A DNA stretch of 64,000 nt. Origin: Lasioglossum baleicum. Lineage: Eukaryota; Arthropoda; Insecta; Hymenoptera; Halictidae. Positions 33,667-43,799 of this stretch are shown piece after piece. The translations under genes and the position numbers were made by a program. A model generated the notes under the pieces. It was not told the origin of the DNA. It made no database searches and saw nothing but the letters and a program-made list of their open reading frames with translations. The stretch spans positions 16,584,635 through 16,648,634 of the forward strand of contig NC_134929.1 of assembly GCF_051020765.1 (NCBI RefSeq), written 5' to 3'. Positions within the stretch are counted from its first letter, which is position 1. The number at the start of each line of letters is the position of its first letter.

Positions 33667-33841
33667 GGATCTTTATGCAAAATAAAAATTGTCTTCATAA
33701 AACATAAAACTTTCTTTCTATTTTCAACAATTTCAATAAATCGAGAATAACATACGGGCGTTGTTGAATTGTCTTATTGTTTCACTGTTTTAAAATACAT
33801 CCACCGATTTTTGTCGTAAATGCATAAAATCCGCATTCTAG
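33661..33841 (+). mobile_element. Family C TA-flanked MITE, copy 4
   Basis: Begins within the CT array as CTGCGGATCTTTATGCAAAA and ends GCATAAAATCCGCATTCTA. The length fits the family. Confidence 0.8.
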
Positions 33842-34257
33842 TATTTGTTTATTCAATTTTATTGGGATCCGATAATTAGAAGAAATATGTTTCAATTTGA
33901 TATGATACGTAGCACCGGCTACCGTATAGCGTTAATCGCGTTAGAAAATAAATGAAGTCCGTCATTGGGATTGTTAACGCGCTTACATGTTCTCTGGATA
34001 TTGGTTCGTTACTGTCGTATTCAGTTCGACACTGCTGAAGTGGGAAAATTTGAGGTTTTCTGAGCGGTCTAACTGAAACCCGAAATTGCAAGAGATATTT
34101 AGTATGCGAATTCAGTTCAGGTATCCGTTTATAAGTTTGAATGGGAATATAATATCCGTGATTAGTCTACGCCGCTTCGTACGTGTGCGTAATCATAACC
34201 GAACGCACACCGTTTAATTCGTATTAATATAGAAACGGTGTCCCTGAGAAATTCCTG
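33842..34257. other. Spacer, nothing recognised
   Basis: Balanced to AT-rich DNA. A 71-codon minus frame (33876-34091) has no motif. Confidence 0.3.
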
Positions 34258-34348
34258 CGAAAAATGTATTTATTTAAATGTCTTTGAAAAATGCATTTAT
34301 TCAAATGCTTTTAAAAAATGGAACTATTCAAATGTCTTTCAAAAATGT
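34258..34348. repeat. Short tandem repeat, about 28-bp unit
   Basis: AAAAATGTATTTATTCAAATGTCTTTG-like units occur three to four times with changes. Confidence 0.7.
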
Positions 34349-34529
34349 ATTAATTGCGAGGGTATCAATACATACGTGTAGAACATTCATAAAATTCACA
34401 AACACATTATTTTCATTACTGCTGTCTTCATTAATTCCTCATTAAATTTTCACCACCTGCACTAAAACAGTCATATATGTATAGAATTTATTATAAAATC
34501 CCCAAATATTTTATTTACTGTCGCGCAAG

Positions 34530-34635
34530 TGTCACAACGCCATGTGACTAATCCGGTAGTGGCAGAGAGAGAGAGAGAGAGGATAATTTTTGCCCCTGAA
34601 TTCGAGTGAATTCCCCTGATCTGACGACTCTGCTT
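34530..34635 (+). repeat. Dispersed repeat shared with 45036-45126
   Basis: Blocks GTGTCACAA, ATGTGACT, TGGCAGA, CCCCTGAATTCGAGTGAATT, CCTGATCTGACGACTCTG line up in order with the segment inside the H-like element at 44975-45240. In this copy an (AG)n array (34566-34581) fills the position after GGCAG. No ends are seen here. Confidence 0.65.
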
Positions 34636-34639
34636 GTAC

Positions 34640-35240
34640 GATATGCAAATTGCTGATTTAATCCCGCGATAAACAAAGGTCTATCGTTGCATAATTGAAT
34701 GTCGGTCAAACCGTTGGCTCGTCCGTTTCCCAAAAGAATTTTCCTCGGAAGGGTTCCGAGGGCGTTCATCGCCGTTTAATCAGATGGTAGATTAGAAACT
34801 GCCACGCGTGGCCACGGCTTCAACGGTTTTAGGATTAATTATAGAAAGCGAGCGCGTCAGTGGTGTACGCATCATGAAACTGTCGTGCGAGAACCGGCGA
34901 AAGTCACGTGCGGCCAATTAGTATTTAAATGATCTCGTTTCCGCATACGTATGCAGACTGGGACACGTAAAGTCGCCACCTTTCTATCAGTGTCATTACA
35001 TCGCGTGGAAGAACGGTGTAAACAATGGCTATGATTAAAAGGGTGCATGTGGTTCAACTCTTGCAAGCCGAGCACACTTTCCGGATTCTTTGCCGCTTAA
35101 CGAAAGTTATTCTTTTTTTCTTGGACATTGTAAGCGTATTGTTGTGCATTAAAGTTTTAAGTATATTCGTAAGAAATCGAATGTTTGTTCATTAAAACGG
35201 TAATCAAGATCCATTCCAGATTCTTGAAAATTTTGATAAA
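34640..35240. other. Balanced spacer, nothing recognised
   Basis: Moderate GC content to 35090, then AT-rich. Frames of about 70 codons only. Confidence 0.3.
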
Positions 35241-35425
35241 TTAACACTAAACCTATCACTGCCGGTTAAATGCCCTGATTCATATTTTTTACTTCACCAC
35301 TGTTACAACTACACAGCTACTTCCATGAGAAATGTTTCAATAAATTTCTTTATTCCAGCGAATGTACCCATTGTTGTATGGTAAAACATTTCAATCGATT
35401 TTAGTGCATGGTAGGTTCACCGTCA
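35241..35425 (+). mobile_element. Family A TTAA-type MITE, copy 3
   Basis: TTAACACTAAACCTATCACT starts the element and is followed at once by a GCCGGTTAAATG block. In other copies that block lies at the opposite end, so this copy reads in the reverse orientation or is rearranged. The right end, TGGTAGGTTCACCGTCAA, is degraded. Confidence 0.7.
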
Positions 35426-35583
35426 AAAAAGAATTCTACTCCGTTAGGATCAGATTAAAAAACGCCTGAATGAAAGCGTAAAATAATGTCTAATATCAAA
35501 GCTAAACTCTCATTGACCTCCAGTTTGCAAAATAATTTGAAGTCCAACTAGTTCTGCCGATTAAATTGCTGAAAAAAATATTT

Positions 35584-35808
35584 TTAACCCTTATACGATC
35601 CTCAGGGTGAAAATTCACCCATTTACTATTTTTTCACATACTGTAAAATCATTGATCCCTTTATGTCTACGTTGTGAAATGTATTTCTTTAAAATGTGAC
35701 GTTACAAATGGAACATAATTTGTTGATTTCACGTGTAGAGCAAACATGGGTGAATGATCATCCTAGTCTCTTTCATGCAACCATTCTTGAGGAGCGTATG
35801 AGGGTTAA
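35584..35808. mobile_element. Family B piggyBac-like MITE
   Basis: TTAACCCTTATACGATCCTC at the left pairs with GAGGAGCGTATGAGGGTTAA at the right. The ends are TTAA-CCC and GGG-TTAA, the signature of piggyBac-type insertion and termini. A small hairpin GGGTGAAAATTCACCC sits near the left end. The element is 225 bp with no coding capacity. This is the only complete copy seen. Confidence 0.8.
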
Positions 35809-35879
35809 CACCACCGAATTCCAACACCCCTAAACGATCTCGACTGCCAAGAATCAAGACTACGGTAGGAGAAACGTCA

Positions 35880-36720
35880 CTATCCCCGAGAGAGATTTCC
35901 TGGGTAATCAGCCCGAGCAAGGTCACGCGTATTTGGGGGTGGCTGTTCGTCCGGACCAGCGAATTCTCCGGCCATTGTAGGACCCGCGCGAGTACGATTC
36001 CGCCCTGAAGATGCACCCCGGTACCTTCCGGTCGCTTTGTAACTGATCGATCGTCTCTCTCGTCTTAAATCTCGTTGCTCGCTTTTTTTCCGTCTTCGGT
36101 CCGATCTCCCCTTGAGTCCAGAGCCTTTGCGGCTCGGGTAGCCGACTTTCTCGGCAGTGGTCGGCCGATTGCGCATGCACACCGCACTAGTGTCAGATTA
36201 AATTCGAAACGGCCTGTAAAGCATTACCGAGACACGTTGTGTTTTGTGTAGTTTGGAATACGTGTAGCGCAGAGTGCGCCGCGGGGTCAACGACCCGTCT
36301 ACGTTGTGGAGCACACGTACACATGGGCCACACAGGGGCGTGCATGCACCACGTACACACAGATGTATACGTATAGATACGTATGTGCACGTGCGCGGCT
36401 AACCATCACACCTACATCGAGAGCCAATATCACCATGCACCTCCACCAGATGGAGCTGAATCTCCAACCGCCCCCGCCTACACCCGCGCCCCGCGCCGTT
36501 CTCCTCTTTTCGCTGTACGCGAGAATCTAGCCTAGACCATGCAGACCAATGCATAGAACACCGGACCGCTCCGCATAATATTCCTAACGAATTCCAAAGC
36601 CCGAACAAACGTCACGCGCGCTGCAATAATTGAGCAGACCGAGCTGTTACACCACCCGCACTCTTTTCCCGATTATCGCTTCTTTCGAGCACAGCTACGC
36701 GTCTTTGTGCATCCATCATG
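35880..36720. other. GC-rich island, no gene assigned
   Basis: CpG-rich DNA with overlapping frames of 65-100 codons on both strands. An alternating purine-pyrimidine block lies at 36309-36398. Confidence 0.35.
36309..36398. other. Alternating purine-pyrimidine (Z-DNA-prone) block
   Basis: CACACGTACACATG, GCGTGCATGCAC, GTATACGTAT and GTGCACGTGCGCG phrases follow one another with few breaks in alternation. Confidence 0.5.
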
Positions 36721-36763
36721 CTGTGTTGCTTGATACTATAAAAGCGAGTAACATATTCTAGCT

Positions 36764-37648
36764 CAGTGATGGCGAACCTTTTTCAAGAGTGTGTCAATTA
36801 TTTTTATTTCTTTTTTAAATACAAGCCCCGGGGGTCATAAGTCAGTGGCTTCAATTAGAAGGGTGGAGGGCGGGGAAGGGTGCCAATTATTTAGAAATAT
36901 CAAACATTTTGTTAAAAGATAAAGTTGACAGTTGAATCTTTTCGGTTCTCACTTTTGAAACAATCAAACAACAAAAAAAAGAAACGATTAAATAATTAAA
37001 TAAATTAGAAAATTTATTGTTAAATTTTTTATGAGGAAGATTTAATATTGGAGTAAATTAGTAAATTTATTAAACAATTTAAAATAAGGGATTTGAATTA
37101 TATGTAATATAAATTAGTAAATTTATATAAAATAGTTTTAGTTTCCTTTTTGATTTATAAATTTAACTTTTGCATGCCGATATTACAATAAACGCGTGGG
37201 TCACTTATATAAAGCCTTCGTGGGTCAGTATCTGACCCCTCTGTCATAGGTTCGCCAAAGAGTTGGAAAATAATCAACTAATATTTAAAAATGACTAATA
37301 GTCTTTTTCAATGTTAGTCGTAGCAAAATAGTAATTAGTCAAAACTTTCTGATTAGTTAGTGATAATTAATTAATAATATTAATGTATGTTAATCGCACA
37401 GTAGTGGCTGATGACTAAAGATTGATGACTGATCGTCAACTAATAATCGTTCATTAATATCGATCGTTCACTAATAAGCAATAGCTAAAGATTACTTAGA
37501 GCTGTGACTAACTATTTGCCATTTAGTTATCGCTGACTAATCAAAAAGTTTTGACTAATAACTATTTTGCTATGACTAACATTCAAAAAGACTATTAGTC
37601 AATTTTAAATATTAGTAGTTATTGCTCAACTCTGGTTCGCCACCACTG
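36764..37648. mobile_element. hAT-like element remnant with target duplication
   Basis: It begins CAGTGATGGCGAACCT and ends GGTTCGCCACCACTG, the inverted ends typical of a widespread hAT group. TCTAGCT lies directly before the left end and directly after the right end, a 7-bp target duplication. Apart from the nested element at 37258-37634 the body is about 500 bp of AT-rich DNA with CCCCGGGGGTCATAAG and GTGGGTCAGTATCTGACCC near the ends. No transposase frame remains. Confidence 0.8.
37258..37634. mobile_element. Nested hAT-like foldback MITE
   Basis: It lies inside the hAT element's right end. GTTCGCCA is duplicated exactly at 37250-37257 and 37635-37642. The ends AAGAGTTGG and CAACTCTG match the CAGAGTTG ends of the element at 3361-3694. 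Arms of at least 100 bp pair: GACTAATAGTCTTTTTCAAT, GTTAGTCGTAGCAAAATAGT and TAGTCAAAACTTTCTGATTA recur inverted at 37525-37620. The interior is made of GACTAAT/ATTAGTC words. Confidence 0.85.
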
Positions 37649-37655
37649 TCTAGCT

Positions 37656-37830
37656 TATTTAAATGACAAAGCTCCATTTATTTAGGTGATGTGCAATTTT
37701 TATCTCAATATGCGGTTGGATAAAAAATTTATCGAAACAATTTCCATGTAAACAACTTCATCGTTCCAATGATTGTAAAATGAAAAATATGAAACCGGTC
37801 ATTTGTCCGTCAGTGGTAGGTTTTGTGTTA
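37656..37830 (+). mobile_element. Family A MITE, copy 4, split by the hAT element
   Basis: From about 37661 it follows copy 2 closely: AATGACAAAGCTCCATTTAT, then a CGGTTGGATAAA block, then GAAACCGGTCATTTGTCC and the end AGTGGTAGGTTTTGTGTTA. The left part is missing here. A short stretch just left of the hAT insertion (AAAGCGAGTAAC at about 36741-36752) can be aligned to the corresponding left region of copy 2, so the hAT element probably inserted into this copy. Confidence 0.7.
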
Positions 37831-38048
37831 CTTCGGTCGGATTCATCCCCTATTCGAGGGGTGGTTGAAAATGATCAACAGCATATTTTCCCTGCGAAAT
37901 GTGTTATAGAAATCATTATAAAAATCACAGATACACACACTTTTGTGAGCAGCAGACATATTCATCTTTATAATTTGATTTGGTTAAATTATTTGTCTGC
38001 AAATTCGGGAATTAACCGATACAACAATTACAGTCGTTCTGATAAGGG
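37831..38048. other. Short spacer
   Basis: AT-rich. A 90-codon plus frame spanning 37780-38052 begins inside the family A copy and has no motif. Confidence 0.3.
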
Positions 38049-38528
38049 TTAATTCACCCCGAAAATGTTCCTTGAAACATCAATAAATATTTCTGTTGGG
38101 ACCTCCACAATTGGGCAACGCTGCTTCTTCCGGACATGTGCTTTTTTGCTGCGCTTCTTCGAGCCTCTGCATTCAGACCCGTCCTCGAACATCGGGACGA
38201 TTTTAGCTTGATCAGGTTTCAAGGGTGGAATTATTTTTAGGCAAAGGTATATCGGGTACGCGTCTCTGGTCCTAGACTCGTGGTTAGGGGAAGCTCTGTT
38301 CCGAACGAGAAACTGTTTTTCGTTCGGAATTGCCGAGGAAATTTGTATCTCTGTGTAGAATGAATTTGCGCAGGTGATGCGGAAACGCCGCGGTTTGCGA
38401 GTAATTGATAAAATTTTAAGCGTTGGCCTCGTGCTATTTTTCCGCTGTCCCAACATGAGAGAAGTTTCTGTTTTATGGGGCAGTTTTATGCGGAGTGCAT
38501 TGCTGCTATCGTTATCTTCTTTGGACAT
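38049..38528 (-). CDS. Unrecognised open frame, 159 codons, coding possible
   Basis: The frame starts MSKEDNDSSNALRIK and is mixed in composition, with a basic patch SKKRSKKAHVRKKQR near residues 125-140 and an end rich in Val/Ile/Phe. It lies in balanced DNA that is not CT/GA low complexity. No signal peptide, membrane segment or known domain is seen. It ends just before family A-related DNA, and a family A copy begins 45 bp upstream of its start. A plus frame of 75 codons overlaps its start. A single-exon small gene, an exon or chance are all open. Confidence 0.22.
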   Translation of the reverse strand: MSKEDNDSSNALRIKLPHKTETSLMLGQRKNSTRPTLKILSITRKPRRFRITCANSFYTEIQISSAIPNEKQFLVRNRASPNHESRTRDAYPIYLCLKIIPPLKPDQAKIVPMFEDGSECRGSKKRSKKAHVRKKQRCPIVEVPTEIFIDVSRNIFGVN

Positions 38529-38572
38529 CGTTTGTCGTACGTCAAGTTATGGTTTCATTATTTCATGCGAGC

Positions 38573-38779
38573 TTAATACCGACCATCACCGGTCAAAATG
38601 ACCGGTTCCAGATTTTTTGTTTTACGATTATTGATATAATAAAAATAATTTCTTAAGAAATGATTGTACAGATATCTTTAGTGGAGCAAATAATAAAAAC
38701 AATAAATAAAATCAATTTTGTCATTTTTGTAAGGGAACATGTACCAGTTACTCTTAAGGCTCGGTAGGTTTAGTGTTAA
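38573..38779 (-). mobile_element. Family A TTAA-type MITE, copy 5
   Basis: In reverse orientation. TTAA opens at 38573, then ACCGGTCAAAATGACCGGTT, and the element closes GCTCGGTAGGTTTAGTGTTAA. The outer part of the left end is partly deleted. Confidence 0.8.
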
Positions 38780-38879
38780 TAAATAAGTTGATGCTCGGCA
38801 CAACTGTTTTTCGTGAGTTACCTAATACGAAGAACACACTCCGCGTACAGATTTTTGCCTAATATTCAGCATAGCAGAT

Positions 38880-39465
38880 TACGAAATTCATTTTATTCAC
38901 AAAACTTTCTCTTTTAATTATTTTTGCGTGAAACCTTTACCAACATACTTGTGACGTTTTTCTGTTTCCAACGATACCAAACACGGCACCATTTGGATCA
39001 TTTTTACTTGTTTAATCCACGATGCAGTAAAGCCTCGGTTATCCGAACTATTCAATAGATTGTTACAATAATTTGCACAATGAATCGTGCGAAGCCATTG
39101 TACAGATCAGTAAAGATCTAATATAATCAGGATCATGGAGAATTGTGAAATAACATTAAACCTAACGAGCACTAAAAATGACATGACTGTAGTTATTTAG
39201 ATTTTTTGCCATTTTTACTACAATATGTGCTTGGATAAAAAAATCAATCGAAACAATTTCCATATAACCAGCTTAACAATTTCAACAATTGTGAAATTAA
39301 AAATAGAACCGATCATTTGACTGGCATTGGCACAGGTTCAGTGTTAAACCAGTAAGTATGATCCAAACGATGTCATGTTTGGTACCATTTCAATCAGAAA
39401 AATGTCACGACGGCAATAAGCTTCATAAAAAAATTAATTAAAGACAAAAAATGATATTTCACATG
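38880..39465. mobile_element. Family F foldback element, copy 1, interrupted
   Basis: TTGTGACGTTTTTCTGTTTC and ACCAAACACGGCACCATTTG in the left arm (38949-38997) recur inverted at 39360-39415 as CAAACGATGTCATGTTTGGT and GAAAAATGTCACGACG. Weaker pairing extends outward. The segment between the arms carries family A copy 6. Homologous blocks occur in the F copies at 49240-49688 and 53386-53520. No coding capacity. Confidence 0.7.
39150..39347 (+). mobile_element. Family A TTAA-type MITE, copy 6, inside F copy 1
   Basis: Starts TAACATTAAACCTAACGAGC and ends CACAGGTTCAGTGTTAA. The interior blocks GCTTGGATAAAA and CGATCATTTGACTGGC match the family. It lies between the two arms of the F element. 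Confidence 0.8.
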
Positions 39466-40399
39466 CATCAAGACATGACCATAGCTTCTACAGCTACAAA
39501 TGTATTTTCGAACATTGTTTTTCTGCGCAGTTACAGCAATTTCACGAAGAAATGTACTTACGGAGCATTCGGACAAACAAAAAAGCGTGGCAAAGCGTGA
39601 AATGTCCGTCGTTCGAATGATTACGAGCGGCAGTGTGTGCAGTACGCAGGGAGAATGGGCCATCGAATTTGGCACGGCCTATACGGCCTCGCGCGATAAA
39701 GTAATTCGCTGTTCAATAACGCGTGACGCGTACATACACAAAATACGCGGAAGCGTGCAAAGAGTAGTCGCAGGATTCGCTAGGTGTCGAAGCGCATCGG
39801 TTGCATCCGCGCGGATGCACGCCGAACAGTAATTATTTCTGGCTGCGTATGAACTCGTCTCGAGTCCGTGACGGACCGATAAAAACTAACCGTGTACTCG
39901 CCGTCGTGTTCTCCCTCGTGCTCGCGAACCCCTCGGTTCTCGGCCCTGGATGAAACAGGGTCGAATGCGTGCACAATCGAGCAATTATAAACATTATTCG
40001 TACTGTGCAGCGCTGACCCATCGGTGGAAGCTCAGAACGCGAAATACATAAGCAGTGCACACATCGGCCGGATCTTTGCAGGCCGTGACTACTTCGAGTA
40101 TCAAGCAGGATGCATGTTTGTTGCGTTCGGGTCCGCGTGCTCGTTATTATTCCACTGCCCATGGAAGCATTTCTACAATTTCAATAATTATAAAATAAAA
40201 AGAATATGAAACTCTGCTTCTGTGTTTTATCTACTGATTCTGATTATGACTACTTAGGAGTTAGAGGTCTATTGTGTGGCAGAGAATGCAGTGAGGAGCG
40301 AAAGTATCCATTCGCTATTTTTCCAAACGACCTACCCCAATTCTGAAAAGAGAGACTTGTTATGAAGGGCAACATCAATTATTTTGCATAATTTTTTCA
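39466..40399. other. Balanced spacer, no gene assigned
   Basis: Contains a 110-codon plus frame (39500-39832) and a 109-codon minus frame (39833-40162). Neither shows a domain. TTTCTACAATTTCAATAATT near 40170 resembles a family A interior, perhaps a fragment. Confidence 0.3.
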
Positions 40400-40820
40400 G
40401 TATTTGATCAATGCTATGATTAGGTTTGTTACCTCATATAAAAATACTCCGATATAATTACAATTAATATTATAAACACCTTAAAAAAAATTATATATTC
40501 CCTTATCCCCTATAACTTGATAATTAAACCCCCCTAAATAATTACTATAAAATAATTTAATAATCCGTACAGAATAATTTAAAGTAAGAATGGTAGAGAA
40601 ATTATTAAAATATAAATTATTAATTTATTTCTAGTTCTAATTCTCATAAATTCTAAAATTAAATCTTTTGAATATAATCCAAGAATAAAAGGAAATCCCC
40701 TTAAATGTAATAAACAAAATAAAAAACAATACTTTTTGCCGGAGTTAAACACACTATACCCCTAAGTTTTCGTAAATCTTGATTATTTAAAGTTGAATGA
40801 ATAAATCCTCCAACACACAC
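40400..40820 (-). pseudogene. ND5: NUMT: mitochondrial ND5 fragment
   Basis: Read on the minus strand, 40811-40767 translates GGFIHSTLNNQDLRK. Then, after a frame change, 40730-40645 gives LFCLLHLRGFPFILGLYSKD and continues LILEFM. Both are conserved stretches of NADH dehydrogenase subunit 5, the proton-pumping membrane subunit of complex I, and they occur in the right order and spacing. At least one frameshift separates them and stops follow, so it cannot be expressed. The AT-rich sequence to about 40400 is probably the rest of the inserted mitochondrial segment, but boundaries are approximate. This is the usual nuclear-mitochondrial insertion (NUMT). Confidence 0.8.
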
Positions 40821-41150
40821 ATAAGACATAAGCTGCAAAATCGAAAGCATATCCAAATAAATTTTATTCCGTAAAGGTCTCCATTTGCAAGAAAAATATT
40901 CCTTTTAAGAAAATTAAATTTTTCGAAAATACCGTCCGACACTAAATAATAGTGTCGTAAAATCGTCGAGAATATTTTCGAGCATTTTACACGAGAGGCG
41001 CACTTCATTTTTAATATTTCCCAGCAGATGTGCTGCGGAAGCCCCACCCCTAATCTCCGAAGGGTTAATGCCCCGATAATGCAGAATTTTCTTCGGCTTA
41101 CCGAAACGTTTCTATAAGCCTGATCTCCGCGACAGACCACCTAATTTAAC
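40821..41150. other. Spacer next to the NUMT
   Basis: AT-rich to balanced. A 117-codon minus frame (40787-41140) overlaps the NUMT in a different frame from ND5 and is not called. Confidence 0.3.
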
Positions 41151-41973
41151 TATCATTCGAATACTTCCATATAGAGAACAATACACGATACGTACAAATA
41201 CTTTATTAGTCTGCCGAAACACGCGGCGAAGGGGACGGCAGGTCGGTCCGATTTTATCGACACTTTCGTTACATTCGTACGCAGAGAACGTACTCGGTTC
41301 TTATGCGCGAGTCTGCTCGCGAAGAATTGTTCGCCGAACGAATACACCGGACAGCTACAACAATTTGCTACACGGTGCCATTACGACCTCGCGCGAAAGC
41401 ACCCCTTTCCGAGCGAACGTCAATGGCACAACGAAAAGCCGTTCCCGTGTAGAATTCATTAGAGCAGAAGATTTGCTCTCGTATCGTTAGAGCCCAGGTC
41501 CTTGACCTGTCCCAGTCCACCTCATCCGTCAACACGCTCGCGAGCACAGCCCTTCCGCGTGTTCCTTTTCCTCGACGCACGTCCATATCGATCGTGAGGC
41601 CATTAAGGCGCATCCCGTTGTTCGTCGATACCAAAAAAAGAAGAAGAAACGAAATCAGAAAAACCAGGACAAATCTTCGATCTTCGAAACGGACTGCTAA
41701 GCGACGGACTGTCAAAATTTCGGATTGTCACTCGCGGAAAGCACGTTGCGACGGCGTGGAAATCACATATCTGTGTCTTGCGTATAGCCGAAAAGCGACG
41801 AGGTTCGTCGGAGACGCACGAACGGAGTCCGTCGTCGACGGAGAGAGCGACGGCGGCGCGGCTTCGGGTTCGCAAGCGCGAAAAGCAGACGGGAAGCTCG
41901 ACGAGAGAGGTCGAGAGACGGAGAGGAAGCGAGGAAGAAGACGAGGAGAGAGGGCGGGCTCTGAAAATCGACT

Positions 41974-41984
41974 GGTCGTCGTCT

Positions 41985-42015
<31 letters not shown>

Positions 42016-42016
42016 G
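41974..42016. repeat. (TCG)n microsatellite
   Basis: About 13 TCG units with one TCT interruption. Confidence 0.9.
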
Positions 42017-42205
42017 CACATTCGTCGCGTTTTCACGGTCAGGCTTTATCGATCGTGGAAGGAGGGCGAAGGAGCGGAAGGAAAGGAGTTTCGGAGTGCA
42101 TCGAAAGGGCGTTGAACCCAGCCTTTCGGCAGTCTCGCGGCGCCCATAATGTAACGATTGTGTCGTGTACCCGCCTCAGCACGACCCGACCCGACCCGGC
42201 GATCG

Positions 42206-42207
<2 letters not shown>

Positions 42208-42236
<29 letters not shown>
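42208..42236. repeat. (CT)n microsatellite
   Basis: A perfect CT array of about 14 units. Confidence 0.9.
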
Positions 42237-42239
<3 letters not shown>

Positions 42240-42789
42240 GTAACGCTGTTTTAACGACCGCGCGCCAGCACTGACCAACTGAAATTTTTATTTCCCCCCT
42301 CAACGGTGAACTTAATGAGGCCGGTCCACGTGTTCCTTCGCTGTTTTTTTTTCTCCTCTCGTCCTCCGTCCCTCGTACTCTTTCTGATGACGCGCGACGC
42401 GACGGCGGCTCGTCTCTCTCGCGGACGTGGCGTGTCTCGTTGGCGTAGGTCCGAAATGTCGTGCTCTCTCCCGGGACGAACGCCCCGCGCGCACTCCGCG
42501 CACCCCACGTGTTTCATAATTGGTCCGATCATTTTCGCACGACCGACGCCGCGCCGTGTTTGCGCCAGGTGAAACTCGAGTCACCGTGTGATCGTTATCG
42601 CCCGGCACAGAGCCTTTCGTCGACTCGTGCCAGACGTCTCCGGGATCTGGGCTCTACGGGCCATGTTCCACGCTGGTCGCGGGGCGAGAACGGCTTCCGA
42701 GTTTGCGAAAATACGGGGACTGACGTGCAAGGTCTGTCATGGTCTAGGGCCAATGTGCTCTGAGTAGACGCGGTAGTGACCTAGAGCTA

Positions 42790-43368
42790 GCGAACGTGTT
42801 AGAGCCAATGATGATCAACTGTGAATAGGTCTTACGATATGTTTTTGCTTGTAGTTGTTGGATTATTAGCGATAATATTGCAACTGGCAAAGAGCAAAAA
42901 TGAATTTCGTTGTCCATGAGAAACACTGCAGTTCTCTAACGTAGAATAACAGACCAGATGTGGTCGGACCCATAGGCCTGATATTTGTCGTACCCAATGG
43001 CCAGGGCAATAAACGATGCAGCCTTGCGGTTTTCCTTATTTCAAGTGGCCGACTGATTTTCTCTTTCGCCCCTCCCACATTCTTTTTCTACACTTCGAGT
43101 CCGCTAGCCGAACTGTTAACATGTTCTTCCGCGCTGTTAACTAAAACAGTTTCTTGAAAGAATTCTCCAGCGTTTCCAAGTTGCTTAGAAACCTATCCCC
43201 AACAGTAGTCATTATAGCTACCTATTCCACTCCTACATTTCTTAAATGCAAGAACACATCCATAACAAGAAACATTAACGTGCACTCTGTCTTCGTCATA
43301 AGGAATCTTCTAGCCGCTAAGTTGAATTTGTACCTCACCCTGGTGCTCCTAAAATAATCCATTAATGT
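42790..43368. other. Spacer, nothing recognised
   Basis: Balanced DNA. Overlapping frames of 60-120 codons on both strands, with no motif. Confidence 0.3.
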
Positions 43369-43398
43369 TAGAATTTGCATAAAGACCCGCAGTCTAAT
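43369..43398 (-). mobile_element. Family C end fragment
   Basis: TTTGCATAAAGACCCGCAGT followed by CTA is a family C left end read in reverse. The rest of the element is absent. Confidence 0.6.
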
Positions 43399-43562
43399 AA
43401 TACCTGTACAGCCCACCCCTATTACTTCAGAGTTGCAACATGGAATAAAGAGAGTAGTTGAAATGAAATCCAGGTTAGAGCAAAACAAGAATAGGTCTTC
43501 TGGCCCAAGAGAAGATGTCATGGACAGTGATACAGTGATATAGCAAGAGGCAGTCATCACTA

Positions 43563-43787
43563 TTAACAATAAACTTACCACCACCGGTCAGATGACCGGT
43601 TCCAGAATTTTCATTTTACAATTATTAAAATTATAAAGATGCTTTCGTGGTAGATGATTAAATAAATATATTTAATAACGCAGATATTTTAATATGCACC
43701 ACAAAGAGTTCAAATAAATTTGTTATTTCTATAAGGCAACACACATTTCGTGGCTGCGTTTAAAGCTCGGTAGGATTATAGTGTTAA
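43563..43787 (-). mobile_element. Family A TTAA-type MITE, copy 7
   Basis: Reverse orientation. TTAACAATAAACTTACCACC begins it, CACCGGTCAGATGACCGGTT follows, and it closes GCTCGGTAGGATTATAGTGT then TAA. It is the longest copy (225 bp). Confidence 0.85.
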
Positions 43788-43799
43788 TTCCAAAAACAG

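Larger units (their letters stand above)
41150..42780. other. GC-rich island with (TCG)n and (CT)n tracts
   Basis: A CpG-rich island of about 1.6 kb. Plus frames of 173 and 123 codons and minus frames of 138, 115, 102 and 98 codons overlap, and include Val, Ser, Asp or Thr runs from the TCG array. None shows a domain. GCCAG|GTGAAAC at about 42570 is a fair splice-donor match. The island might be a promoter with a first exon, but nothing confirms it. Confidence 0.35.

Noticed and set aside
41594..42149. Val-, Ser- or Asp-run proteins
   Set aside because: The homopolymer runs come from a (TCG)13 array read in different frames.
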